Shown piece after piece: positions 1 through 8,241 of a stretch of 64,000 bases of DNA; positions within the stretch are counted from its first letter, which is position 1, and each line of letters begins with the position of its first letter. Under the pieces are notes generated by a model. The model ran no database searches, was not told where the DNA came from, and was given only the letters and a program-made list of their open reading frames with translations. The translations under genes and the position numbers were made by a program. Origin of the DNA: Microbacterium festucae. Its GTDB lineage: Bacteria; Actinomycetota; Actinomycetes; Actinomycetales; Microbacteriaceae. The stretch is taken from NCBI RefSeq assembly GCF_025421715.1, contig NZ_JAOEFC010000003.1, positions 124,001 to 188,000 on the forward strand. Reading direction: 5' to 3'.

Positions 1-129
1 GGTCACGCTAGGGCGGCGTGCGAGGGCGCCACGACCGGGTGTTTCACACGCCGCAATGGGCCGATACGTGCCGACGCGCGGGGATACCGGGCGTAACATT
101 CCGCGCGCCGGTGCGGCGCGGCGGCTACG

Positions 130-1449
130 TCAGGCGCTGCGGAGGATGCGCGCGGTCACGCGCGTGCAGAAGTGCAGCGACGCGACGGGGATCGCCTCGT
201 CGGCGGTGTGGAACTGCCCGAACACGTCGAAGTCGTCGGGCACCTGCAGTGGGATGAAGCCGTACCCGCGGATGCCGAGGCGAGCCAGGTGCTTGTTGTC
301 GGTGCTGGCCGGCAGCAGGTAGGGGATGACCGTGCCGCCGGGGTCTTCGGCCGAGATGGCCTGCTGCAGCACGCCCAGCAGGTCGGCGTCGACGGGCGAC
401 TCGATCGCGCGCAGCTCGCGCCCCCACGCGATGTCGATGTCGTCGCCGACGACGGCGGCGAGCTCTGCCCGCAGCGCCTCGTCTTGGCCGGGGAGCACGC
501 GGATGTCGAAGCGCGCCGACGCGGTCGCGGGGATGACGTTGGTCTTGCCGCCGGCCTCGAGCACGGTGGGGGAGACGGTGTTGCGCAGGCCCGCCCCGAT
601 GAGCGGGGCGGCGAAGCCGAGTCGGGCGAGCTCGTCGGGGCCGGGGTCGTCGCCGAACGGCCGGCCGGCGGCCGCGCCGAACAGGGTGAGGAAGCGCTCG
701 AGCGTGGCGGTGCGGTGCACCCGGAAGCGGTGCGCGCCGACCGCGGCCACCGCGCGCGCGAGGCGCACCACGGCGTTGTCGGAGGTGGGGATCGAGCCGT
801 GCGCGGCGTGGCCGCGGGCGGTGAGGGTCGCCCAGGTGACGCCCTTCTCGGCGGTGGCGACGAGATAGGCACGGCGCCCGGGGGTGCCCAGCGGCAGCGA
901 GAAGCCGCCCACTTCGCCGATGGCCTCGGTGGCGCCGGCCAGCAGGTCGGGGCGCTGCTCGACGATCCAGCGCGCTCCCCACACGCCGCCGGCCTCTTCG
1001 TCGGCGAAGAAGGCGAAGATGAGGTCGCGCCGGGGCACCACGCCCTCCCGGCGGAAGGCGCGGGCGATGGCGAGGATCGTGCCCGCGTAGTTCTTCATGT
1101 CGACGGCGCCGCGTCCGTAGAGGATGCCGTCGTGGATCTCGGCGCCGAACGGGGGATGGGTCCAGTCCGCCGCCGTCACCGGCACGACGTCGAGGTGGGC
1201 GTGCACCACCAGCGCCCCCGCATCCGGGTCCGACCCGGCCAGTCGTGCGATCACGCTCGCCCGGCCGGCGCGCGGCTCGACGAGCTCGGTGGTGTAGCCC
1301 ACCTCTTCGAGGCGCTCTTGCACGAACCGTGCCGCTCGCGTCTCGCCGTCGCCGATGGTGGCGGCGTCGCCCGTGTTGACGCTGTCGATGCGGATCAGCG
1401 CCCGGATGAACTCGAGCGCCTCGGCTTCCAGCGGGGACGGAGCGGACAC
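130..1449 (-). CDS. M20 family metallopeptidase (ArgE/DapE-like)
   Basis: A 439-aa cytoplasmic zinc hydrolase of the M20 family, which cleaves amide bonds of dipeptides or N-acyl amino acids. The metal-binding residues are visible: His85 and Asp87 in HAHLD, bridging Asp118 in GRGAVDMKNY, and the catalytic pair Glu151/Glu152 in FADEEAGG. Length and motif order fit the family, and there is no signal peptide. It starts 10 bases after the AhpD-like gene upstream on the same strand, so the two probably share a transcript. The substrate cannot be read from the sequence. Family call is firm. Confidence 0.9.
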   Translation of the reverse strand: MSAPSPLEAEALEFIRALIRIDSVNTGDAATIGDGETRAARFVQERLEEVGYTTELVEPRAGRASVIARLAGSDPDAGALVVHAHLDVVPVTAADWTHPPFGAEIHDGILYGRGAVDMKNYAGTILAIARAFRREGVVPRRDLIFAFFADEEAGGVWGARWIVEQRPDLLAGATEAIGEVGGFSLPLGTPGRRAYLVATAEKGVTWATLTARGHAAHGSIPTSDNAVVRLARAVAAVGAHRFRVHRTATLERFLTLFGAAAGRPFGDDPGPDELARLGFAAPLIGAGLRNTVSPTVLEAGGKTNVIPATASARFDIRVLPGQDEALRAELAAVVGDDIDIAWGRELRAIESPVDADLLGVLQQAISAEDPGGTVIPYLLPASTDNKHLARLGIRGYGFIPLQVPDDFDVFGQFHTADEAIPVASLHFCTRVTARILRSA

Positions 1450-1459
1450 GGTCGTCGTA

Positions 1460-1813
1460 TCAGTGCTGGTGCGCAGGCCGCGCGTCGTCGGCGAGTTTGA
1501 AGGCGAGGCGGCCGTGGGCGTAGCCGCCGCCGGCGCGGATGGCGGTGGCCACCCACGCCGTCTCGGCCAGCTCGGCCTCGGTCGCGCCGGCCTTCACCGC
1601 GTTCTGGGAGTGCCCGTCGATGCAGTACACGCACTGGGTGGTGATGCCCACCGCCAGCGCGATCAGCTCCCGGTACTTCAGCGGGATCTCGCGGCCCTCG
1701 GCGGCGAAGACGGCCTGGTCGAACGCGGCGAACGCGGCGAGGATGTCGGGCGTCTCCGACTTGTACACGCGGGTGTACGACTTGTCGGCGGCGCGGTCGA
1801 AGTACTCGGACAT
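1460..1813 (-). CDS. Carboxymuconolactone decarboxylase / AhpD-like protein
   Basis: A 117-aa protein with the AhpD-type redox motif CVYCIDGH (Cys61, Cys64, His68) in an all-helical context. Family members act as alkylhydroperoxidase partners or gamma-carboxymuconolactone decarboxylases; the CxxC plus His suggests the redox type. The ATG at 1813 was chosen because a GGAGAG sequence lies 5-10 bases upstream and the reading frame further upstream has no family similarity. It is the first gene of a likely two-gene unit with the M20 peptidase. Role in peroxide defence is inferred. Confidence 0.88.
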   Translation of the reverse strand: MSEYFDRAADKSYTRVYKSETPDILAAFAAFDQAVFAAEGREIPLKYRELIALAVGITTQCVYCIDGHSQNAVKAGATEAELAETAWVATAIRAGGGYAHGRLAFKLADDARPAHQH

Positions 1814-1973
1814 TGCTCTCCAGATGACGGGGTCAGCGGTCGGATGCGGCGAGGATGCCGTCTTCGACGCTAGCCATGCCCGCCGCCGCGCGCCCCCGCC
1901 GCCGACGCGCGGCGTCATGCGGCGCGAGCGGGGTGAGGCTGCCTCAACTTCGGTGGTGCTGATCGCACGCTCA

Positions 1974-2660
1974 TCACCCGGGTGGTCGCCGGCGGAACTC
2001 GAGTCTGAGATGCGGCAGGTGCTCTCTCGGCACGACCGTGGTGAGGACGCCGCCGCTGGGGAGGTTCGCGCCGATCGCATAGACGAAGGGATCAGTGTCG
2101 ATTTCGGCGCCCACCACGGGAGCGCCATCGATCATCACGTCGACGCCATGGTGGACGACGCGCTCGGATGCCAGTCCGGGTGCGCTCCAGTCGTGAAGGT
2201 CCAGCCCGGCTTGCTCGCGGAAGTGGTTCATGAGGATGTGATTGACGTGGTGCACCAGCAATGCGTCGAGCGTGCTGCGCTCCGACTGCTCGCGGTGCCA
2301 GGTGGTCTGCACCGCTTCCCACAGCATCGGGTACCTCATCCGCTCCACGGATTCGATCAGCCAAGCAGGGCGTGGCCAGGGAGGAACCTCGTCGAGTGAG
2401 CGCCGCGTCACGTCGTCGAGGTCGGCGAGGTTGACGGGGTCGGATTTGTCGGTCGGGTTGCGCCACAACGTCGACGAGACCGCCACGGACATGTGGTCGA
2501 CGGCCGTCCCACTGCCGCTGGTCGAGACGCTGAAGCTCGCGAACTCGATGGATGGCTGCGTCGCGAACTCGATGATCGGCACGGGCATCGCTTTCGCGAG
2601 TTCCTCGCGCTCGAACCGCGGATCGGGTGCATCTTCGGGCAGAACTCCGGCATAGCGCAC
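1974..2660 (-). CDS. Hypothetical protein (228 aa), intact copy of a duplicated gene
   Basis: I do not recognise the family. The predicted product is soluble, with His-rich central residues (VHHVNHILMNHF, VVHHGVDV) and a C-terminal half that looks like beta strands. The start is GTG at 2658-2660. The first ~80 codons are duplicated at 10394-10638, where the copy is broken by a 2-base deletion. Sequence similarity between the two copies stops exactly at the GTG codon, so the upstream region here may not be the native promoter. It lies at the left edge of the accessory island. The reading frame looks real because its intact length exceeds the frameshifted copy. Confidence 0.6.
   Translation of the reverse strand: MRYAGVLPEDAPDPRFEREELAKAMPVPIIEFATQPSIEFASFSVSTSGSGTAVDHMSVAVSSTLWRNPTDKSDPVNLADLDDVTRRSLDEVPPWPRPAWLIESVERMRYPMLWEAVQTTWHREQSERSTLDALLVHHVNHILMNHFREQAGLDLHDWSAPGLASERVVHHGVDVMIDGAPVVGAEIDTDPFVYAIGANLPSGGVLTTVVPREHLPHLRLEFRRRPPG
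2414..2660 (-). repeat. Left copy of ~245-bp imperfect direct repeat flanking the accessory island
   Basis: This stretch matches 10394-10638 in the same orientation, about 90 percent identical by eye with a 2-base indel. It covers the first ~80 codons of the 228-aa gene and ends at its start codon. Confidence 0.9.
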
Positions 2661-2699
2661 ATCTCATCGTGACCGAGCCCGTCGGCTCGCGCCAGACCC

Positions 2700-3104
2700 T
2701 CAGCGGGCAGTGAGAGGCAGCTCCGGCGGAGCTTGTTCGATCAAGGCCAACTGAGTGCCGTCGAGGTCGATGAGGTAGCCGGCGCGCAGCCCCCACGGCT
2801 GCGTCCGCACGGCGTGAAGTCGTGGCACACCGATCGAGCCGACGTTGACCCCTGCCCGGATGATGGCCTCGAAGAGCTCATCGACGTTTGCCACGCGGAG
2901 TGAGCACATGAAGTCGCTCTTCGCCGGGTCTAGCGCGGGGTGTGGGAAGAACTCCAGTTGCAGGCTGCCCCGGACGAGGATCATCCATCCGTCGTCGCGG
3001 AACGCGCGCTCGAACCCGAAGCTCGAGTAGAACGCTTCGGTGGCGTCGAAGTTTCGCGACGGAAGGTTGGGAACTGCGCGGTCCCATTCACCGGGCGATG
3101 ACAT
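2700..3104 (-). CDS. Bleomycin-binding protein homologue (BLMT/Tn5 Ble type, VOC fold)
   Basis: A 134-aa vicinal-oxygen-chelate protein. It closely resembles the Tn5 bleomycin resistance protein: NLPSR-F-D-T-AFY near the N-terminus, FRDDGWMIL-RG-L-LEFF-HP-LDP in the centre and DLDGT-L-LI near the C-terminus. Such proteins form dimers that sequester bleomycin-type drugs in the cytoplasm without enzymatic action. The ATG at 3104 fits the family length, although GGAGGA abuts it with no spacer; the pattern CACGAT six bases upstream would fit a leaderless start. It is an accessory gene at the left end of the island. Function by homology is likely, activity on bleomycin untested. The 293 bases on its upstream side show no gene. 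Confidence 0.85.
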   Translation of the reverse strand: MSSPGEWDRAVPNLPSRNFDATEAFYSSFGFERAFRDDGWMILVRGSLQLEFFPHPALDPAKSDFMCSLRVANVDELFEAIIRAGVNVGSIGVPRLHAVRTQPWGLRAGYLIDLDGTQLALIEQAPPELPLTAR

Positions 3105-3397
3105 TCCTCCATCGTGCCAGTGCCGACTTGTGTCGCACACGATCCTCATGCGGGCGATGCTCGATGAAGGACGTTGGCGGGGCAGCACATGCCGTCAGAC
3201 ACACCGAACGAGGACGCCTGAGGTCGCGTCGACCGCGCGTCGAAAGTGTCGTGTCAAGTGTGATGATCATGTTCTCGGTAGTACCTCGGCGAATCTAGGC
3301 TTCTTGGTGGTGTCGCGAACGAGCGTTGTGTCGTCGTCTGCGGCGCTTGATACACGCTCAGGGTCGCGGTAGACATTTGCTGACCTCGGAGGCGCAT

Positions 3398-5326
3398 ATG
3401 GGACAAGTTGGTTTCGCCGCAGGATTCGTTCAGCAGACAACATTTGGACCGGGGAATGTCGAGGTCTTCATCCCGTGGCCGTCGGGCGGGTTTGCCCAGT
3501 ACTACCGTGACGCGGAGTCAGGTATCTGGCACGGGCCCCTCGAGTGCACGCCGGAGTATGACGGTCGCGTGTACTCACTTAGCTGGGTTGAAGGCGACTA
3601 TTCCACCGGGAGCAACCACGGCCACTACAACTACGAGATGCTCTGCGTCGAGGACCATGGCCTGTCCTATTGGTTCAGGGAGAACGTGGCGCCCTTTACG
3701 TGGCACCTGATCACAAATCTGATGAACGCCGCGGGGCGCGAACAGGTCGACGCATGGGCAAGTGTCGCACTCGCTCGTAGCCACAACGCATTTCACCGGT
3801 CGGGTGAGCCCAAGAACGAGGATCACGAGTACCTTTCAGCGTTCGTGACAGCGCCCGGTCTGGCAAACATCCCCCTGCTACTTCGTGACCCCGAGAGAGG
3901 CGACACTTGGAGCACGTCGGCAGCCACAGAGTTTTCGGGGGGCGGAAAGCAGGGCTATCCGCCCATTTCCGGAAAGCAAATCGAGAACCGGCTCGGTTTT
4001 CTAGGCGCAGGGTGGGCCCGGGGCACGGTGGGGACGCCGTCGAGTGACTTCTCCGACTTCCGTGAGGACAAGACCGGGTACGCGGATGGCGACGACATCA
4101 TGGTAGTCGTGCGCGGCGATGGGCTCTTCGTTGCATACGAGGAACGCCGGACTATGCAGATCATCGGGGCCGGCCTCCGAGGCGTCCCTAGCGTCATCGA
4201 AACGGATCGCGGGGCGGGTTCCCGGCCATTGCAATGGGATGACCACGGCAACTACGAGGCATTCGCAGCTCGCCGCAACGGTGGCATCGCCCACTTCTGG
4301 CGAGCAAACCCCGCGCAGCAGCACGAGCAACTCACCTCCGTCTGGAAACTTGGCGCCACATTCGGGTCAGAACTCTACGACGAGATATCCGCGGTCCAGG
4401 TAAGCGACGACCAAACGCCGGCGCAGGATAAGTCGGGATCCGTCTGGGTCTTCGCGCGCGTGCATGGCGAGACGTGGGTCGACGTCTTCATCCAGCGCAA
4501 CACTGCCGACGACGACTTCGCCTGGTCTCAGAGCACAACGCTCGGCCACAAGCCCGAATCACGGATCTACCGAGTCGACTGCATCGAGACAGCCTTCGAC
4601 CCTAAGAAGGTCGGCCCCGGTGCGCTGCTCGCACTGAACGGTGGCGACGCTGACGCACGCTGGCGTTTCACTGTCGAGGAAGCCATGGATCTCATCGCCA
4701 GCCGGAAAAGGCGCTTCCTTATCGCCCCACCCGACGAGGACCCAGCATGGCTGCACATTCAGTCGAACCGATGGGGCGACTCCCTCACCGCCGACTGGGG
4801 CAACACGAAGGGGTACCCCCTGGAACTGCTCCAGATATGTGGGCAGCCACCCCAACCGTCCCGCGCGCCCGGCGGCATCATCGGTCGCAAATGGAGAGAG
4901 CTCGGCGGCCGAGAAGCACTGGGATGGCCGACGTCAGACGAATACAGCTTCACCGGCGGCACAGACCGGCGGAGGGATTTTGAACGCGGGCAGATCGCCT
5001 ACTGCCCCGATCAAGGACCCATGATGCTCACATGGGCGTACCTTAACTCGGGCGGCGGGGTGGAATTCGGATGGGGCGACTCCGACCCCTTTTCGTACGA
5101 CAAATGGATCGTGCGGTACGCACACAGCGACACAGGACCCATGGTCCCAAACCAGCAGCACGAACAGAACGGCATTCGCACCCGCGGGGAAATGCTTTGC
5201 GGACTCCCCGATGGTCGCTGGTGGAGCTTCGTCGTCGAAGGTGCCGACGAACATTGGGATGGCACCGTTGCGCGCCAGGGATTCACCATCCCACTGGAGG
5301 TCCAGTTCGATCCGCCAAGTCCCTGA
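3398..5326 (+). CDS. Large hypothetical protein with a C-terminal LGFP repeat
   Basis: A 642-aa protein with no signal peptide or membrane segment. Residues ~10-480 are rich in Trp, Gly and Asp with repeated short strands, suggesting a beta-propeller or lectin-like fold; I cannot assign a family. Residues ~490-545 match the LGFP repeat found in actinobacterial cell-wall and phage-associated proteins (GRKW-ELGG-EALGWPTSDE, then F-G-I). The ATG at 3398 is chosen because GGAGG lies seven bases upstream, whereas the in-frame start at 3326 has none. Codon use is less GC-biased than the flanking core genes, which suggests acquisition. No partner gene is in the same orientation. Carbohydrate binding is only a guess. 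Confidence 0.75.
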   Translation: MGQVGFAAGFVQQTTFGPGNVEVFIPWPSGGFAQYYRDAESGIWHGPLECTPEYDGRVYSLSWVEGDYSTGSNHGHYNYEMLCVEDHGLSYWFRENVAPFTWHLITNLMNAAGREQVDAWASVALARSHNAFHRSGEPKNEDHEYLSAFVTAPGLANIPLLLRDPERGDTWSTSAATEFSGGGKQGYPPISGKQIENRLGFLGAGWARGTVGTPSSDFSDFREDKTGYADGDDIMVVVRGDGLFVAYEERRTMQIIGAGLRGVPSVIETDRGAGSRPLQWDDHGNYEAFAARRNGGIAHFWRANPAQQHEQLTSVWKLGATFGSELYDEISAVQVSDDQTPAQDKSGSVWVFARVHGETWVDVFIQRNTADDDFAWSQSTTLGHKPESRIYRVDCIETAFDPKKVGPGALLALNGGDADARWRFTVEEAMDLIASRKRRFLIAPPDEDPAWLHIQSNRWGDSLTADWGNTKGYPLELLQICGQPPQPSRAPGGIIGRKWRELGGREALGWPTSDEYSFTGGTDRRRDFERGQIAYCPDQGPMMLTWAYLNSGGGVEFGWGDSDPFSYDKWIVRYAHSDTGPMVPNQQHEQNGIRTRGEMLCGLPDGRWWSFVVEGADEHWDGTVARQGFTIPLEVQFDPPSP

Positions 5327-5450
5327 GGATCACTACGCCCCGCGGCGCGAGGTGATCGGCGAATGCCACATCAGCCGCACCCCGGACGATCCTTCCGCGC
5401 ACTCCGGGTCGGACGCGACGCGCGACGGAGCTTTGCTGGGGTACGCCCTG

Positions 5451-5909
5451 TTATGCGCCGGCCACTGCACACGCCAAAGCGGGTGCCTCCCGCGCGCGCA
5501 ACCCATCTAAGATCCGGACGTGCTCGTCGGTTAAGTAGCGGAAGCTCTGAGGGGGTTCGATGCCTAGACGCAGACGCAGGTCATGGAGGGGCACGGGGTG
5601 GCTCCATCGGTGGAAGTTGTTCACGCGCAGGATCGCGGCTGCATCGAGATCAGAGAGGTAATCGCCGAGCGCCGCCTTCTCGATTTCGATCTGATCTCGG
5701 TATAGATTCCAGACCCGGTCAACACGGGGGCGGTCGATCGAGTCCAGCTGCGCGGTGCCCATGATTGCCTTATCGGGCGTGCTCGAATACAGGTAAAGCG
5801 TCGTTCCCGGAGGCTGGTAGGGGAATCTGCGGCGAACTTCGGCGGTCTTGGTGCCAGCCAAGATCGCGTGGGCATATCGGGGTCGGACCGACAGTAGAAC
5901 GGCGGTCAT
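5451..5909 (-). CDS. ASCH domain protein
   Basis: A 152-aa protein beginning LLSVRPRYAHAILAGTKTAE, the signature strand-helix of ASCH domains (PUA-like fold, proposed RNA or nucleotide binding; some relatives act on modified nucleosides). Further PUA-like strands follow (TTLYLYSSTP, AIMGTAQL). Its ATG overlaps the stop of the GNAT-PIN fusion gene by four bases (ATGA, 5906-5909), so the two are translationally coupled. The ~50-aa C-terminal extension after the domain is unassigned. A joint role with the fusion protein in RNA or tRNA modification or cleavage is inferred. Confidence 0.85.
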   Translation of the reverse strand: MTAVLLSVRPRYAHAILAGTKTAEVRRRFPYQPPGTTLYLYSSTPDKAIMGTAQLDSIDRPRVDRVWNLYRDQIEIEKAALGDYLSDLDAAAILRVNNFHRWSHPVPLHDLRLRLGIEPPQSFRYLTDEHVRILDGLRAREAPALACAVAGA

Positions 5910-7951
5910 CGAGCTCCAAGCTGCTGCTGTCGTCGGAGAATGCTGTCGAAGAACTGCGGATCTACGCGACGCATCGACATTAGGGGGTGCCTCACGCTGT
6001 GGTTTCTCATCAGTTCCTCCAGCTCTTGTCCGCCCAACGGGTGATCCAGGATTTCAGTGTCCTCGAACCGTACGACAGTCACCATCCCGTCGCGGGAAGC
6101 CGCACCCTCGATGTGCCGGCGTGTAAAGACGCCTAGGTGCGCGTTAGCTTGATGAGCTGCCGTGGGGGGCAGGCGGGTAACGTCCAACGTTCGCGAATGG
6201 GCCATCACTTTGCGCACCGTTCCGCTGCGGTCGCTTGTGACGTACCAAAGAATGCGCGACCCCCGCTCGGGCACCGGCCGGCTGGATCCGCTGTAGTAGA
6301 CGTGCTCTCTTGAGAGACCGAGTCCACGTTTCCGGTCGCTCCAGAGCGCGCCGCGATCGATACCGAACAGGAGCTCGGCGAACCCAGGTTGTACGGGAAT
6401 CACGTAGGTGGGAACGGCGAGATCTATGAGCACCAATGGCCAGAGCCGGCGTTCGAGCTCGCGTACGGCCTGCAGATCAGGTTCATCGCCGAGCATCGGT
6501 ATGTCGTACTTGGTTCCACTGACGCGACCGTCTACGAGAGTTGCGCGAGGGGGGTCACTTCCGACGTAGCCGTCTTGAGCAAGTGCCGACTGAATCACGG
6601 GGCCGCTTTGAGCGTCGGTGATCTCGATGGTGGTGAGGCTGTTCTGCCGAGCGACGGAACGCAGGTGTCGGGTGAGCTGTAGCGCAATTGTCGTAGACGA
6701 CTCACCGCGGCCGGTCCGAAGGATTGAGACCCGCATCACCGGTCCAACGCTTTCCTCCGCGACTAATGCGAGCGGGCGGCCCGATGTATCCGACAGCACT
6801 CTCGTTATCGTCGGGTGCTGCGAGATCGCGGCGCGGAGCCGCCGAGCCAGTGTTGATGCCCGCTCTTGAGTCTCGTGTGTAACGAACTTGGTCGCGAGTT
6901 CCTCGACGGACCAGGCAGATGCGGGGCGCCATTCCAGATCGAGGGACTCGATAAGGCGGGACCGGAACGTAGGAAGATCCAAGCGTTCGAGCATTTCAGC
7001 CACGAGTTCGTGTGGTCGGACGACGCGCACTCCGGCGCCGTCTGGCAGAGCGCGAGTTGCGGCGTGTATGAAGTTCTCGTCGTTGGTCACGACGAACGAG
7101 GCCCCAGCAGTGATCGCGTCTACGAGGTGGCAGAAGTCGTTGCGCAGTGACTCGTCGGCGGAAAGGGCGGAGTCGCCAACTTGGCCGAGCAGCTGCGTCA
7201 GCAAGGTGTTATCGTCAGCTCGGGTCGAGCGCAGCCTCATCAGCTCTTGCGAGCGCTCGCGTTGCAGTTCGCGCTCGCCGCGATCCGAGATTGCGTTGAG
7301 TTCTACATCGACGCGTGGGGACACAACTGGAACGATCGCGGCCTGGAGCCAACCCGCGAGCAGGCCGAGCGATGACTCCCGATCAGGACGGCTCACACTC
7401 GGGGAAGCGTAGAGATCCGACACAACATTTGTGTCGTATGCGACGAGCGGTAGTCCCGCCCCCATCGCGGCTTCTTCAAGCAAGTCGAGGCCACCAAGGG
7501 GCCTCCACCAAGCGCACAAGATCGACCCTGCGACTGCTCGCCCGGCCTTTTCTCCGCGTGGCGAAAGACCTGCGGATTCCCAAAAGCGGTCGAGGCCTTC
7601 GTAGTCTCGCCGACAGTAGGCGAGAACTCCGATCGCCGACGGGTTGCGGCGGATGGCCTCATCGATCAATGCCTTTCCAGCTCCGAGGCCGCGCGCGTCC
7701 CCAGCAACGCAAACGTGCACGAGCTTGATGTGGCCCGCTCGCGGTAGGTCATACAGGCAATAGCCGACAACCTCGCCGTCGACCCTTGCCGCGATCAACG
7801 TGCGTTTGCGAAGTCGGTCGGCGAATGCAGAATCGGGAAGAAACCCCAAGGTGCCGCTGTGCGTCTTCGCAAGGCGGAGAATCTGGCGCCAGTTCTCTAG
7901 CTGCACCACGCTGGGCTCGAGGTGCTCTACCGTGAGCTCAGGGATGGGCAT
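5906..7951 (-). CDS. GNAT-PIN-GNAT-like-PUA-like fusion protein
   Basis: A 681-aa multidomain protein. Residues ~5-150 form a GNAT acetyltransferase with the acetyl-CoA loop ARGLGAGKAL at 86-95. Residues ~168-320 form a PIN ribonuclease domain with all four acidic positions present: Asp173 (DTN), Glu217, Asp272 and Asp291 (TND). Residues ~365-475 resemble a second, degenerate GNAT (RTGRGESST loop, then a strand-helix ending in GYV). Residues ~510-640 look like a PUA/ASCH-type beta barrel (RILWYVTSD, VMAHSRTLD). It is coupled to the ASCH gene by a four-base overlap. No antitoxin-like small gene lies beside it. The first two domains are clear; the last two are judged from pattern only. Function is unknown; RNA targeting is inferred. 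Confidence 0.8.
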   Translation of the reverse strand: MPIPELTVEHLEPSVVQLENWRQILRLAKTHSGTLGFLPDSAFADRLRKRTLIAARVDGEVVGYCLYDLPRAGHIKLVHVCVAGDARGLGAGKALIDEAIRRNPSAIGVLAYCRRDYEGLDRFWESAGLSPRGEKAGRAVAGSILCAWWRPLGGLDLLEEAAMGAGLPLVAYDTNVVSDLYASPSVSRPDRESSLGLLAGWLQAAIVPVVSPRVDVELNAISDRGERELQRERSQELMRLRSTRADDNTLLTQLLGQVGDSALSADESLRNDFCHLVDAITAGASFVVTNDENFIHAATRALPDGAGVRVVRPHELVAEMLERLDLPTFRSRLIESLDLEWRPASAWSVEELATKFVTHETQERASTLARRLRAAISQHPTITRVLSDTSGRPLALVAEESVGPVMRVSILRTGRGESSTTIALQLTRHLRSVARQNSLTTIEITDAQSGPVIQSALAQDGYVGSDPPRATLVDGRVSGTKYDIPMLGDEPDLQAVRELERRLWPLVLIDLAVPTYVIPVQPGFAELLFGIDRGALWSDRKRGLGLSREHVYYSGSSRPVPERGSRILWYVTSDRSGTVRKVMAHSRTLDVTRLPPTAAHQANAHLGVFTRRHIEGAASRDGMVTVVRFEDTEILDHPLGGQELEELMRNHSVRHPLMSMRRVDPQFFDSILRRQQQLGAR

Positions 7952-8241
7952 ACTACATACCTAGTGGACCCAGCAATGTCACCGCGGTACCGGCGCGCGC
8001 ATCACGCCGAATGCGGCTAAAGGACTGGTGCACGATCCGCATTCGCTCAAGCGTGAACCCGGGAACCCTGTGCGCACTCGGCACGATTGAACTCCGCGAT
8101 CACGCGCCGTTCAACCCGCGCATCGACTTCACTGTCTGTGGCCGGGACGAACGACTCGATCGTTGGACTTAGACCGGAGACGATCTTCGCATGATGGCGG
8201 GTAGTGCCGTGAGCGGTTCGACGCCCGAAGTTGGCAGAGTT

